From: Geochorda sp036562495
Lineage (GTDB): Bacteria; Bacillota; Limnochordia; Limnochordales; Geochordaceae
Reading direction: 5' to 3'
Length of the DNA: 64,000 nt
NCBI GenBank assembly: GCA_036562495.1
Contig: DATCKA010000136.1
Location: 22,399-86,398 of the forward strand
Positions within the stretch are counted from its first letter, which is position 1. The number at the start of each line of letters is the position of its first letter. Position numbers and translations under genes: made by a program. Shown one piece after another: positions 16,808 through 24,855 of this stretch. The notes beneath the pieces were generated by a model. It saw nothing but the letters and a program-made list of their open reading frames with translations. It was not told where the DNA came from and made no database searches.

Positions 16808-17131
16808 GTGGCGCGGCGCGACTTCGACCGAGTCTTTCGGTCGGGGCGACGTGGGGCCACGCACCTGGTGACCGCATGGGCAGCGCCGGGGCCGTGCACT
16901 GGCGTACGGGTCGGGTTCGCGGTGGGCCGCCGGGTTGGCAAGGCGGTGACTCGAAACCGCGTCCGCCGGCGCCTTCGGGAGGCGCTCCGGCTCGAGCTGG
17001 AGGGCGTGCGGCGCGGGATGGACGTGGTCCTTTCGGCGCGCCCGGGTTGCCGGGACGCGGACTTCGGCGAGCTGAGGGAAGCGCTACGGATTGCGCTGAA
17101 GCGGGCGGGCGCATGGGTCGACTCCGCATGA
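16808..17131 (+). CDS. rnpA: Ribonuclease P protein component
   Basis: Protein subunit of RNase P, needed for tRNA 5' maturation. Family features: RRDFDRVFRSGRR, VGFAVGRRVGKAVTRNRVRRRLREALR (the RNR motif) and the C-terminal DFGELREALRIALKRAG. The coordinates give the minimal form from GTG 16808 (107 residues). That start has no clear ribosome binding site and cuts off the conserved GLYRLVA lead-in encoded just before it. Upstream in frame, the only other start-like codons are CTG 16769 (overlapping the rpmH stop) and ATG 16577, ahead of rpmH. The true start is therefore open. The stop overlaps the yidD ATG. Confidence 0.9.
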   Translation: MARRDFDRVFRSGRRGATHLVTAWAAPGPCTGVRVGFAVGRRVGKAVTRNRVRRRLREALRLELEGVRRGMDVVLSARPGCRDADFGELREALRIALKRAGAWVDSA

Positions 17132-17358
17132 GCGGGGGCGGTTGGCCCTTCGGTAGGGCTCTGGCCGCCGTGGTTGGCGTCTACCGGCGGTGGATCTCGC
17201 CCTGGACGCCGCCTGTCTGCCGCTTCTATCCCAGTTGCTCTGCCTATGCCGAGGAGGCCCTGTTGCGGCACGGGGCCGTCAAGGGGGCATGGCTCGCTCT
17301 CCGGCGGATCGCCCGGTGTCATCCCTGGCACCCCGGTGGGTACGATCCCGTCCCTTGA
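17128..17358 (+). CDS. yidD: Membrane protein insertion efficiency factor YidD
   Basis: A 76-residue YidD-family protein: YRRWISPWTPPVCRFYPSCSAYAEEALLRHGAVKG and RCHPWHPGGYDPVP carry the three conserved cysteines and the C-terminal DPVP. It helps YidC/Sec insert membrane proteins at the inner membrane face. ATG 17128 overlaps the rnpA stop (ATGA), implying coupled translation; an in-frame ATG at 17113 is an alternative. Confidence 0.93.
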   Translation: MSGGGWPFGRALAAVVGVYRRWISPWTPPVCRFYPSCSAYAEEALLRHGAVKGAWLALRRIARCHPWHPGGYDPVP

Positions 17359-17403
17359 GACCCTCTTCGAGGGGTTACGCGCGGAGAGGCGGTTGGGGCG
17401 ACC

Positions 17404-18024
17404 GTGGATCAGTTGGCCGATGGACTGTGGTGGCTACTGGAGCAACTGCGGGGCGTGAGCGGCAACTACGGGCTGGCGGTCATCGGGCTGACGCTCTTGG
17501 TGCGGCTGGTGCTGTTGCCGCTGGGGGTGGCGCAGTTTCGGGCCCTCGAGGGTCAGAAGCGCATCCAGCCCATGCTGCAGGAACTGCAGAAAAAGTACAA
17601 GGACCGCCCCCAGGAACTGCAGCGCCGGATGATGGAGCTCTACCGAGAGCATAAGATCAATCCTTTCAGCGGCTGTCTGCCGGCGCTCGTGCAGCTTCCC
17701 ATCCTGTGGGGGCTCTTCCTGGCGTTACGGCGGCTCCCCGAGGGGAGCCTCTTCCTGTTTTGGGATCTGAGCGTGCGGGACCCCTACCTCGTCTGGCCCA
17801 TCCTCACGGGCTTGTCCCAGTACGTATCGATGAAGGTGTCGGTCACCGATCCCCGGCAAGGGCAGACGATGCTGATCATGTCGCTGGTCAGCGCCGTCTT
17901 CGCGGCCAGCTTTCCGACGGGGCTGGCGCTCTACTGGACCGTGAGCAGCCTGTTCACGTACGCCCAGTACTGGTTCTTCCAGAAGCGGCTGGTAGAGGCG
18001 AGAGGAGGCGTCAGGGCTTCATGA
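17404..18024 (+). CDS. yidC: Membrane protein insertase YidC/Oxa1 family
   Basis: Inserts and folds membrane proteins. 206 residues with the Oxa1/YidC core: a first membrane segment (about 22-42), the cytoplasmic helical hairpin (ALEGQKRIQPMLQELQKKYKDRPQELQRRMMELYREHKINP), then membrane segments with GCLPALVQLPILWGLF and PTGLALYWTVSSLFTYAQ. It lacks the cleavable lipoprotein signal seen in many Firmicute paralogues. Start is GTG 17404. Its stop overlaps the jag ATG. Confidence 0.93.
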   Translation: MDQLADGLWWLLEQLRGVSGNYGLAVIGLTLLVRLVLLPLGVAQFRALEGQKRIQPMLQELQKKYKDRPQELQRRMMELYREHKINPFSGCLPALVQLPILWGLFLALRRLPEGSLFLFWDLSVRDPYLVWPILTGLSQYVSMKVSVTDPRQGQTMLIMSLVSAVFAASFPTGLALYWTVSSLFTYAQYWFFQKRLVEARGGVRAS

Positions 18025-18818
18025 GTGCCCCTCGCTCCGTCGTCAAGTCCGGACGCAACGTGGAGGAGGCGCTGGAAGCCGCGCTCGACGAGCTGGGCGT
18101 CGAGCGTGACGAGGTAATCGTCGAGGTCCTCGAGGAGGCCAACAAGGGGCTGCTGAGCTGGCTCGGGGGGCGGCTGGCTCGGGTGCGGGTCACGGTCAAA
18201 CATCCCCGGACGGAGCCGGAGCCGGATCTCGACGGTCGCGCCGATCCCGAGCCCGAGGAGCCTGCTCGGGGCGCCGCCTCCGACGAGGAGGGCGAGCGCG
18301 CTCGGCTGGAGCGCGGGCGTGCCTTCGTGCGAGAAGTGATCCGGCTGATGGGGATCCCCGGGGCCATCGAGACGCGGCGGTTGGGACCGGGCGCCTACCA
18401 TCTCAACGTGGTCTCCGAACGGGCCGGACTGCTGATCGGGCACCGGGGCCAGACCCTCAATGCCCTGCAGTACCTGGCCAACGTGGTGGCCAACCGGGGG
18501 CCGGGCGCCGGGCCGCTGAGGCTGGTGCTGGATGCCGGCGACTACCGGCGCCGGCGAGAGGCGGCGCTGCGGCAGATCGCCCAGCAGGCCGCCCGGCGGG
18601 CGCGGCAGGAGCGGCGGCGGGTGGCGCTGGAGCCGATGACCGCCGCGGAGCGGCGGATCGTCCACCTCGCGCTCAAGGACGACCCGGCGGTGGAGACCCG
18701 ATCCGAGGGCGAGGAGCCCAATCGGCGGGTGGTGATCTTCCCCAAGGAGGAGCAGCGGCCGCCCGAGGGGCAGCGACCCCGAGGTCGGTCGACACCGCGT
18801 CGAGCGGAGCCGTCGTAG
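18021..18818 (+). CDS. jag: RNA-binding protein Jag/KhpB (Jag-N, KH and R3H domains)
   Basis: 265 residues: a Jag N-terminal domain (about 4-55, GRNVEEALEAALDELGVERDE...NKGLLSWLGG), an acidic linker, a KH domain (about 105-175, LLIGHRGQTLNALQYLANVVAN) and an R3H domain (about 180-240, MTAAERRIVHLALKDD). Jag/KhpB proteins bind RNA and influence cell elongation and sporulation in Firmicutes. ATG overlaps the yidC stop; GAGGAGG lies about 11 bases upstream. A strong hairpin follows the gene. Confidence 0.93.
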   Translation: MSAPRSVVKSGRNVEEALEAALDELGVERDEVIVEVLEEANKGLLSWLGGRLARVRVTVKHPRTEPEPDLDGRADPEPEEPARGAASDEEGERARLERGRAFVREVIRLMGIPGAIETRRLGPGAYHLNVVSERAGLLIGHRGQTLNALQYLANVVANRGPGAGPLRLVLDAGDYRRRREAALRQIAQQAARRARQERRRVALEPMTAAERRIVHLALKDDPAVETRSEGEEPNRRVVIFPKEEQRPPEGQRPRGRSTPRRAEPS

Positions 18819-18829
18819 GGCTGAGCGTC

Positions 18830-18859
18830 GAGGGGGCGGCCGGCGACGGCCGCCCCCTC
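18830..18859 (+). terminator. Strong GC hairpin after jag
   Basis: GAGGGGGCGGCCG (18830-18842) and CGGCCGCCCCCTC (18847-18859) form a perfect 13-bp stem with loop GCGA. Only TCTT follows, so it lacks a full T-run, but its position after the operon and 17 bases before rsmG suggests a terminator or attenuator. Confidence 0.65.
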
Positions 18860-18876
18860 TTCATGGAGGGACGGAC

Positions 18877-19623
18877 GTGGAGCAGGGAGAGATCGAGGCC
18901 CTGATCGAGGGGGCGGGGGCGCTCGGTGTCGACATCACTGTAGAGGTGGCGCAGAAGTTAGTCCAGCTAACGTCCCTGCTCCTGGAGGCCAACCGCAAGA
19001 CCAACCTGACGGCCGTACGCGACCGACGCGAGGTGCTGGTCAAGCATCACCTCGACTCCCTCTCCCTGGGCCGGTGGATCGGCCCCGAGGCCCGGGGGAC
19101 CGTGGTGGACGTGGGCAGCGGGGCGGGCTTTCCGGGCCTGGTCATCGCCGTTCTCCGGCCGCAGCTGCGGGTGGCCCTGGTAGAGTCGGTGTTGCGAAAG
19201 GCCCTCTTCCTCGAGGAGGCGGTACGCGCGCTGGAGCTCGCCAACGTCCGGGTGATGCGTGAGCGTGCCGAGCAGATGGGGCGGGATCCCACCTGGCGGG
19301 AGAGGTTTGACTTCGCGACCATCCGAGCGGTGGGGAGCCTCGCGCTGAGCCTGGAGCTGTGCGCGCCCCTGCTGAGGCAGGGCGGGATGGTGCTGGTGAT
19401 GAAAGGGCCGCGGTTCGTAGAGGAATGGGAGGCCGGGCGGCGGATCGCGGCCGCGCTGGGCTTGTCCGAGCCGGAGGCCCACCGCCTGGAGCTGCCGGGA
19501 CCCATCGAGCGGGTGGTGGTCTGCTCTCGCAAGGTGGCGGCGACGCCGGCAGCATTCCCGCGTCGTCCCGGCCAGCTAGGACGCGTCTCGGGTTTTTGCG
19601 AGAGGAAGGCGGACAGGCCTTGA
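18877..19623 (+). CDS. rsmG: 16S rRNA (guanine527-N7)-methyltransferase RsmG
   Basis: SAM-dependent methyltransferase (GidB) of 248 residues. Motifs: KTNLTAVRDRREVLVKHHLDSL, the SAM-binding VVDVGSGAGFPGLVIA and ATIRAVGSL. Loss of this methylation is known to give low-level streptomycin resistance in other bacteria. GTG start with GGAGGG at 6 bases. In most Firmicutes mnmE and mnmG lie between jag and rsmG; here they are absent, and rsmG follows the jag hairpin directly. Confidence 0.94.
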   Translation: MEQGEIEALIEGAGALGVDITVEVAQKLVQLTSLLLEANRKTNLTAVRDRREVLVKHHLDSLSLGRWIGPEARGTVVDVGSGAGFPGLVIAVLRPQLRVALVESVLRKALFLEEAVRALELANVRVMRERAEQMGRDPTWRERFDFATIRAVGSLALSLELCAPLLRQGGMVLVMKGPRFVEEWEAGRRIAAALGLSEPEAHRLELPGPIERVVVCSRKVAATPAAFPRRPGQLGRVSGFCERKADRP

Positions 19624-19681
19624 AGAATGCGGCCAACCAGCCCGGCTCATAGTCGGCGGGCAAGGAGGCGCAGACGGACGC

Positions 19682-20548
19682 GTGAAACTGGGAGAGTTGC
19701 TGAGGGTCAAGGCAACGGCCGCGTCCAAGCCCATCCCGGCGGCCGAGGGCGGCGTGGAGGTCCAGTGGATCGAGACCGCCCAGATTCGGCCGGGGCGTTA
19801 CCAGCCCCGGCGCACCCTGCCCGAGTCCGAGCTGGAGGAACTGGCCCGGTCGATCCAGGAGCACGGGGTGCTTCAGCCCATCCTCGTGCGACGGGTCGAG
19901 GGTGGCTATGAGCTGGTGGCGGGCGAGCGGCGCTGGCGGGCGGCTCAGATGGCGGGGCTGACCAAGGTGCCCGCCATCGTGCGGGACGCCGACGACCGGA
20001 CCGCGGCCGAGTGGGCCCTCATCGAAAACCTGCAGCGTGCCGAGCTCCACTTCCTGGAGCAGGCGGAGGGTTTCCGCCGCGTGATGGAGGAGTTCGGTCT
20101 GACGCAAGAGGAGTTGGCGCGGCGCCTCGGGTGCAGTCAGGGGGCCATCGCCAACAAGCTACGCCTGCTGCGGCTGCCCGAGGAGGTGCGGGCCATCATC
20201 CGCGAACGGGGCCTCGGGGAGCGGCAGAGCCGAAGCCTCCTTCGTCTGGAAGATCCTGCTCAGCAGCTGCAAGCGGTCAAGATCATCGCGGAACGCCAGC
20301 TCAGTGCCGAAGAGAGCGAGCGGCTGGTCGAAGGGCTGCTCAAGGGGCCGGAACGGCGGCGACGTGTGCGGGCCGTCTACGGGGACGCCCGGATCTTCGT
20401 CAACGGGCTTCGGCAGGTGGTGCGTCAGGCCCGCAAGGCTGGACTCGAAGCAGCTCTTGAAGAACACGAGGACGACACGGCGTGGACCTTCGTCGTCAAG
20501 CTGGCCAAGGCCAAGTCGTCCGGGCGCGACCGGCGTGGAAGGAGTTGA
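19682..20548 (+). CDS. noc: ParB-family nucleoid occlusion protein (Noc-like)
   Basis: 288 residues with the ParB CTPase/N-terminal domain (IRPGRYQPRR, ELARSIQEHGVLQPILVRR, GERRWRAAQMAGL, ENLQRAELHFLEQA), a helix-turn-helix (LTQEELARRLGCSQGAIANKLRLL) and a C-terminal dimerisation region. Position between rsmG and soj is that of Bacillus noc, whose product blocks division over the nucleoid. It could instead be a second partitioning protein. GTG start. Spo0J, its paralogue, is encoded at 21318-22244. Confidence 0.85.
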   Translation: MKLGELLRVKATAASKPIPAAEGGVEVQWIETAQIRPGRYQPRRTLPESELEELARSIQEHGVLQPILVRRVEGGYELVAGERRWRAAQMAGLTKVPAIVRDADDRTAAEWALIENLQRAELHFLEQAEGFRRVMEEFGLTQEELARRLGCSQGAIANKLRLLRLPEEVRAIIRERGLGERQSRSLLRLEDPAQQLQAVKIIAERQLSAEESERLVEGLLKGPERRRRVRAVYGDARIFVNGLRQVVRQARKAGLEAALEEHEDDTAWTFVVKLAKAKSSGRDRRGRS

Positions 20549-20557
20549 ACGACGAGA

Positions 20558-21349
20558 TTGGCGCGGATCCTGGCGGTGGTCAATCAGAAGGGCGGGGTCG
20601 GCAAGAGCACGACAGCGGTCAACCTCGCCGCGTACCTGGCGGTGGCGGGGCACCGGGTGCTCCTGGTGGACGTCGACCCCCAGGGCAATGCCACCACGGG
20701 CGTGGGGATCGACAAGCGAGGGCTGTCCGCCTGCATCTATCACGTCTTGATGGGGGAGCAGCCCATCGAGGCCATCATCCGACCGACGGAGGTGTCGGGG
20801 CTGGAGGTGGCGCCGGCCACCATCGACCTGGCGGGCGCTGAGATCGAGCTGGTGAGCGCGCTCTCCCGGGAGTTTCGACTGAAGCGGGGGCTGGAGCCCG
20901 TCGAGGACGGCTACGACTACGTCATCATCGACTCGCCCCCGTCGCTGGGGCTGTTGACCATCAACGGGATGGCGGCGGCCCACAAGGTGCTGGTGCCCAT
21001 CCAGTGCGAGTTTTACGCCCTGGAAGGGCTGAGCCAGCTCATGCGCACCGTGGAGATGGTGCGGGAGCACCTCAACCCCGACCTGGGCGTCGCGGGGGTG
21101 GTGCTGACGATGTACGACTCGCGCACCAATCTCTCGCAGCAAGTGGTAGATGACGTGCGCTCCTTCTTCGCGGGGCGCGTGCGGGTCTTCGAGACCCTGA
21201 TCCCCCGTAACGTCCGTCTCACCGAGGCGCCGAGCTACGGCAAGCCCATCGTCCTGTACGACCCTCAGTGCCGAGGAGCCGAGGCCTATCGGTCCCTGGC
21301 GGAGGAGGTGATGCGCTATGAGCCGTCAAGCGCTCGGGCGCGGGCTTAG
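20558..21349 (+). CDS. soj: Chromosome-partitioning ATPase Soj (ParA)
   Basis: 263-residue ParA ATPase with the deviant Walker A KGGVGKST at 11-18, VDVDPQGNATTGVG, the Walker B YDYVIIDSPPSLG, and PIQCEFYALEGLSQLM. It lacks an N-terminal helix-turn-helix, like Bacillus Soj. Together with Spo0J and parS it segregates origins and, in Bacillus, regulates DnaA. The start is TTG 20558, 10 bases after noc. The 3' end overlaps spo0J by 32 bases. Confidence 0.95.
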   Translation: MARILAVVNQKGGVGKSTTAVNLAAYLAVAGHRVLLVDVDPQGNATTGVGIDKRGLSACIYHVLMGEQPIEAIIRPTEVSGLEVAPATIDLAGAEIELVSALSREFRLKRGLEPVEDGYDYVIIDSPPSLGLLTINGMAAAHKVLVPIQCEFYALEGLSQLMRTVEMVREHLNPDLGVAGVVLTMYDSRTNLSQQVVDDVRSFFAGRVRVFETLIPRNVRLTEAPSYGKPIVLYDPQCRGAEAYRSLAEEVMRYEPSSARARA

Positions 21350-22244
21350 GGCGCTGATACCGGAAAGCGCCACCCCCCGGCCTGAAGGCGAACGGCTGCG
21401 CGAGGTGGCCGTCTCTGAGGTGGCGCCCAACCCCTACCAGCCGCGCCGCCAGTTCGACGACGAGGAACTGCAGGAGCTGGCGGAGTCCATCCGGGCCCAC
21501 GGGGTACTGGAGCCCGTGGTGGTCCGTCCGGTCGTCGGGCGGGAGCCGGTGCGCTACGAGTTGGTCGTGGGCGAGCGCCGGTGGCGGGCTGCCCAGCTGG
21601 CGGGCCTGACGACCGTCCCCGCCGTGATACGGCCGGTGGGGGATCGGGAGATGCTGCAGATGGCCCTGGTCGAGAATCTGCAGCGGGAGGATCTCAATCC
21701 ACTGGAGGAGGCCGAGGCGTACCGCCGGCTGATGGAGGAGTTCGGCCTCAGCCAGGAGGACGTGGCACAGGCGGTGGGCCGCAAGCGGCCCACCGTGGCC
21801 AACACGCTGCGGCTGCTGGAGCTGGAGCCCGAGATCCGGGAGGCGTTGCGGGATGGTCGGCTGAGCGCGGGCCACGGCAAGGCCCTGCTGGCGGCACCGC
21901 CCGGGCGGGCGCGTGTGGAGCTGGCGAAGCGGGTGCTGGAGGCCGGGCTGTCGGTACGGGAGACGGAGGAGCTGGCGCGACAGCTCGCGCAGGGACTCGA
22001 GGACGCGGCGAGCGGCGCGGCGGCGGGAAGTCGCCGAAAGGCAGCGGCCCGGCATGAAGTGGGCCGACGCTGGAGCGAGGTGGAAGCGGCGCTGGAGCGC
22101 GCGCTGGGCACCCGAGTCGTGATTCGCGAGGGGCGTCGCAAGGGTCGGATCGAGATCGAGTTTTACGGTGAAGAGGAACTCGTGCGTCTCGTCGAGTTGC
22201 TGGGACAGGTCGACGAGCGGGTGGCGATAGGCGGGGTGCGTTGA
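21318..22244 (+). CDS. spo0J: Chromosome-partitioning protein Spo0J (ParB)
   Basis: 308 residues. Typical start SRQALGRGLRALIP (the Soj-stimulating N-terminus), VAPNPYQPRRQFDDEELQELAESIRAHGVLEPVVVRP, the CTP-binding GERRWRAAQLAGL, ENLQREDLNPLEEAEAY, the helix-turn-helix LSQEDVAQAVGRKRPTVANTLRLL and a C-terminal dimerisation domain. GGAGGAGGT lies about 8 bases before the ATG. A perfect parS site stands 18 bases after its stop. Confidence 0.96.
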   Translation: MSRQALGRGLRALIPESATPRPEGERLREVAVSEVAPNPYQPRRQFDDEELQELAESIRAHGVLEPVVVRPVVGREPVRYELVVGERRWRAAQLAGLTTVPAVIRPVGDREMLQMALVENLQREDLNPLEEAEAYRRLMEEFGLSQEDVAQAVGRKRPTVANTLRLLELEPEIREALRDGRLSAGHGKALLAAPPGRARVELAKRVLEAGLSVRETEELARQLAQGLEDAASGAAAGSRRKAAARHEVGRRWSEVEAALERALGTRVVIREGRRKGRIEIEFYGEEELVRLVELLGQVDERVAIGGVR

Positions 22245-22262
22245 GCAGGGCTACGTCGGCCG

Positions 22263-22278
22263 TGTTCCACGTGGAACA
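22263..22278. promoter_or_regulatory. parS centromere site
   Basis: TGTTCCACGTGGAACA is a perfect 16-bp palindrome matching the bacterial parS consensus. It lies just downstream of spo0J and about 6 kb from the likely origin. It is the only perfect site noticed in the window. Confidence 0.93.
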
Positions 22279-22413
22279 TCTCCCATAGTCCCAGGCGGGA
22301 GCCCGGGATCCGAGCTCCTGCGGCCCCGTTCGAGGCCTGGCAGGAGTCGACCGTGATGCCGTCGAACCCCAGGCGCACGGGGTGGGGGCCGATAACGGGG
22401 GTTGCCCGCCTGG

Positions 22414-23364
22414 ATGGCGAGGAAGCGCAACGAGCCCTACATCACCATCGCCATCGTTCCGCACGACGGCGGCGTCGTTCGCTCCTTGCGCCTGCGGCGT
22501 CGGACCTATGACGCGCTCCGCGCGGCGGTCGGTTTTCTCTTGGTCGCTCTCCTGTGGCTTTCCACCTCCTACGTCACGGCTCTCCATCGGCAGGCCATCC
22601 TCAGCGGGCGGCTAGCCCTGCAGCTGGACCGCTACGCCACGCTTGAACGTGCCTACATCGATGAGCAGAGCAACTTCGAGGTGCTGATGGCCGAGGCCGT
22701 CGGCATTCAACAAGAGCTCCAACGGCTGGCCGCTGCCAGCGCGGAGTTGCGGGAGATGCTGGCTCGTGCCGACGCCGTGCCGCCCCCCGCGCTGCCACCC
22801 GTACGGCAGGTGGTCCAGAGCGATGGGCGGACGGGGCAGGGCGGTCCGCTTTCGGCGCCTGAGGTGATCCCCATCGTGGCGGCTGCCCTGCGCTACGCGG
22901 ACGAGAGCGTGCAGGTCTACGACGAACACTTCCAGAGTCTGCGGTCGAGGACCCTCGAATTCGTGCGGATGCGGGCTCATACGCCCTCCATCTGGCCGAC
23001 CGAGGGTTGGCTGAGTTCGGGATACGGGCCCCGGACGCACCCCATCACGGGCCAGTCCGACTACCACTACGGAGTCGACATTGCCGGCATGGTGGGGACC
23101 CCCATCCGGGCAGCTGCCGATGGTAGGGTGATATCGGCCGGGCGCCGCAGCGGGTACGGTCTGGCCATCATCATCGACCACGGCTACGGGCGCCAGACGC
23201 TGTACGCGCACCTCTCTCGGATTCAGGTCAAGGTGGGGCAGCGGGTCACGAAGGGACAGGTCATCGGGGCCATGGGCTCGACCGGGCTGAGCACCGGCCC
23301 CCACCTCCACTACGAGGTGCGGGTCAACGGCCGCCCTGTCAACCCGCTCCACTACCTGCCCTGA
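22414..23364 (+). CDS. M23 family metallopeptidase, membrane-anchored
   Basis: 316 residues: short cytoplasmic N-terminus, one membrane segment (about 36-54), a coiled-coil-like helical region (about 60-115), and a C-terminal LytM/M23 domain. The zinc ligands and active site are present (HPITGQSDYHYGVDIAG, HLHYEV), so it is likely an active peptidoglycan endopeptidase, similar in layout to SpoIIQ-like or septal M23 proteins. The ATG at 22414 is preferred; a TTG at 22402 adds four residues. It follows parS and precedes a bactofilin gene by 32 bases. Confidence 0.88.
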   Translation: MARKRNEPYITIAIVPHDGGVVRSLRLRRRTYDALRAAVGFLLVALLWLSTSYVTALHRQAILSGRLALQLDRYATLERAYIDEQSNFEVLMAEAVGIQQELQRLAAASAELREMLARADAVPPPALPPVRQVVQSDGRTGQGGPLSAPEVIPIVAAALRYADESVQVYDEHFQSLRSRTLEFVRMRAHTPSIWPTEGWLSSGYGPRTHPITGQSDYHYGVDIAGMVGTPIRAAADGRVISAGRRSGYGLAIIIDHGYGRQTLYAHLSRIQVKVGQRVTKGQVIGAMGSTGLSTGPHLHYEVRVNGRPVNPLHYLP

Positions 23365-23396
23365 GCAGACATCCAAGCAAAGGAGGCAGACCACCG

Positions 23397-23837
23397 GTGA
23401 TCCGGTCGCGACGTGACATCCAGGTCCCGGCGGGGCCCCCCGATCCTGCGGCGGTGGAGACCATCGTGGGTAAGGGGACCGAGATCAAGGGGGATATCAA
23501 GGGCTCGGGCTCGCTGCGGGTCGACGGGCGCGTCGAGGGCAGCATCCAGACCAGCGGCGACCTCATCGTGGGAGAGAGCGGCGTGATCGTGGCCGATGTG
23601 CAGGCGGCCTCGGTCCTGGTGGCGGGCGAGGTACAGGGACAGGTGCACGCCACGGCCCGGCTCGAGCTCGCCGCATCGGGACGCATCCGCGGCGATGTGG
23701 AGACCCCCATCCTGGTGGTCAACGAGGGGGGTCGTCTCGACGGCAAGTGCGCCATGACCATGCCCGACCGCAGGGCCCCGGTCTCCGTCGAGCACCCCAA
23801 CTTCGCACCCCAGCCACGCGACGAAGCGGCCGAGTGA
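23397..23837 (+). CDS. Bactofilin
   Basis: 146 residues with the bactofilin beta-helix repeats: VGKGTEIKGDIKGSGSLRVDGRVEGSI, DLIVGESGVIVADVQAASVLVAGEVQGQVHATARLEL, GRIRGDVETPILVVNEGG. These proteins polymerise into cytoskeletal filaments and often recruit M23 peptidases; here the M23 gene is immediately upstream, a known pairing. GTG start with AAAGGAGG about 10 bases upstream. Confidence 0.93.
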   Translation: MIRSRRDIQVPAGPPDPAAVETIVGKGTEIKGDIKGSGSLRVDGRVEGSIQTSGDLIVGESGVIVADVQAASVLVAGEVQGQVHATARLELAASGRIRGDVETPILVVNEGGRLDGKCAMTMPDRRAPVSVEHPNFAPQPRDEAAE

Positions 23838-23898
23838 CCATAGAGTGGAGGCGCATCCCGGGGAGCACACCGAGCCCTGACAGCGAGGTGACCGGGTC

Positions 23899-24546
23899 TT
23901 GCGCTTCAAGGACCGGGCCGATGCAGGCCGGCGCCTGGGGGCCCTGCTGGCTTCCTGCGCAGCAGGGCCCGGTTATGTCCTGGGCATCCCGAGGGGCGGC
24001 ATCGTCGTGGCGGCCGAGGTGGCACGGAGGCTTGCCTGGCCGTTGCACGCCGTCTCGGTCAAGAAGGTCGCCCACCCTCTCAACCCCGAGCTGGCCGTCG
24101 GGGCCGTCGCGCCCGATGGCACGGTCGTCATCAACCACGAAGCCGTGCGGGTCCTCGCCATCGAGCCGGACGAGCTCGAGCGGGCGATCTCGACGGCCCT
24201 CGAACAGGCCCGGCAGCGAGAGCGCCTGTACGGGCAGCTGCCGGACATCCAGGGGCGCCCGGCCCTCGTCGTCGACGATGGACTGGCCACCGGCTACACT
24301 GCCATCGCGGCCGCGCGCTACGTCCGTCAGCTGGGAGCCCGCCCGGTGGTGATCGCCGCCCCCGTCGCCGCTCGCGCCAGTGCCCGGCTCATCCTCGACG
24401 AGTGCGACCGCGTCGTGGCGCTCACGACCCCATCCGACCTGGAGGCGGTCGGTCACTGGTACGATGACTTCCGCCCCGTCGACGACGCCGTGGTGGTCTC
24501 CCTCCTCCAGGAGCTGGCCACCTTCCGCCGCCCCGCCGAGGCATGA
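23899..24546 (+). CDS. Phosphoribosyltransferase-family protein
   Basis: 215 residues. GYVLGIPRGGIVVAAEVARRL and the PRPP-binding loop ALVVDDGLATGYTAIAAARYVR define a type I phosphoribosyltransferase. Related proteins are often annotated as putative PRT/erythromycin-esterase partners; the substrate is not known. The start is TTG 23899. It sits 61 bases after the bactofilin gene and 45 before ykuS. Confidence 0.85.
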   Translation: MRFKDRADAGRRLGALLASCAAGPGYVLGIPRGGIVVAAEVARRLAWPLHAVSVKKVAHPLNPELAVGAVAPDGTVVINHEAVRVLAIEPDELERAISTALEQARQRERLYGQLPDIQGRPALVVDDGLATGYTAIAAARYVRQLGARPVVIAAPVAARASARLILDECDRVVALTTPSDLEAVGHWYDDFRPVDDAVVVSLLQELATFRRPAEA

Positions 24547-24591
24547 CGTCGACGACGTAGGCCAAAGCTAGGGGCGAGGAGGGAATCCCCC

Positions 24592-24855
24592 GTGACCCAA
24601 ACCCGTCGCCCCATCGTGGCTCTGGACGACGAGATGATGCGGCTGCGCTCCACCCTGGAGCAGGCCGGGTACGAGGTGCAGCCGCTGCACAGCGCCCCGC
24701 TGGACCAGGTGGCTGTGGTCGTCTTGAGCGGCATCGATGCGGACATCACCGGCGACCTGCGTCGCCGGACCGAGGCTCCCGTGTTGGAGGCACGAGGCCT
24801 CGACGAGCGGGCCGTCGTGGCGGCCGTTCACGAAAAGGCGCGGCTTCGCATGTGA
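24592..24855 (+). CDS. YkuS family (UPF0180) protein
   Basis: 87 residues, pattern RPIVALDDEMMRLRSTLEQAGYEVQPL...DQVAVVVLSGIDADITGD...VLEARGLDERAVVAAV, as in the YkuS/UPF0180 family of spore-forming Firmicutes. Function unknown. GAGGAGGG lies about 8 bases before the GTG start. Its last 28 bases overlap the 3' end of the convergent yyaC-like gene. Confidence 0.8.
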   Translation: MTQTRRPIVALDDEMMRLRSTLEQAGYEVQPLHSAPLDQVAVVVLSGIDADITGDLRRRTEAPVLEARGLDERAVVAAVHEKARLRM

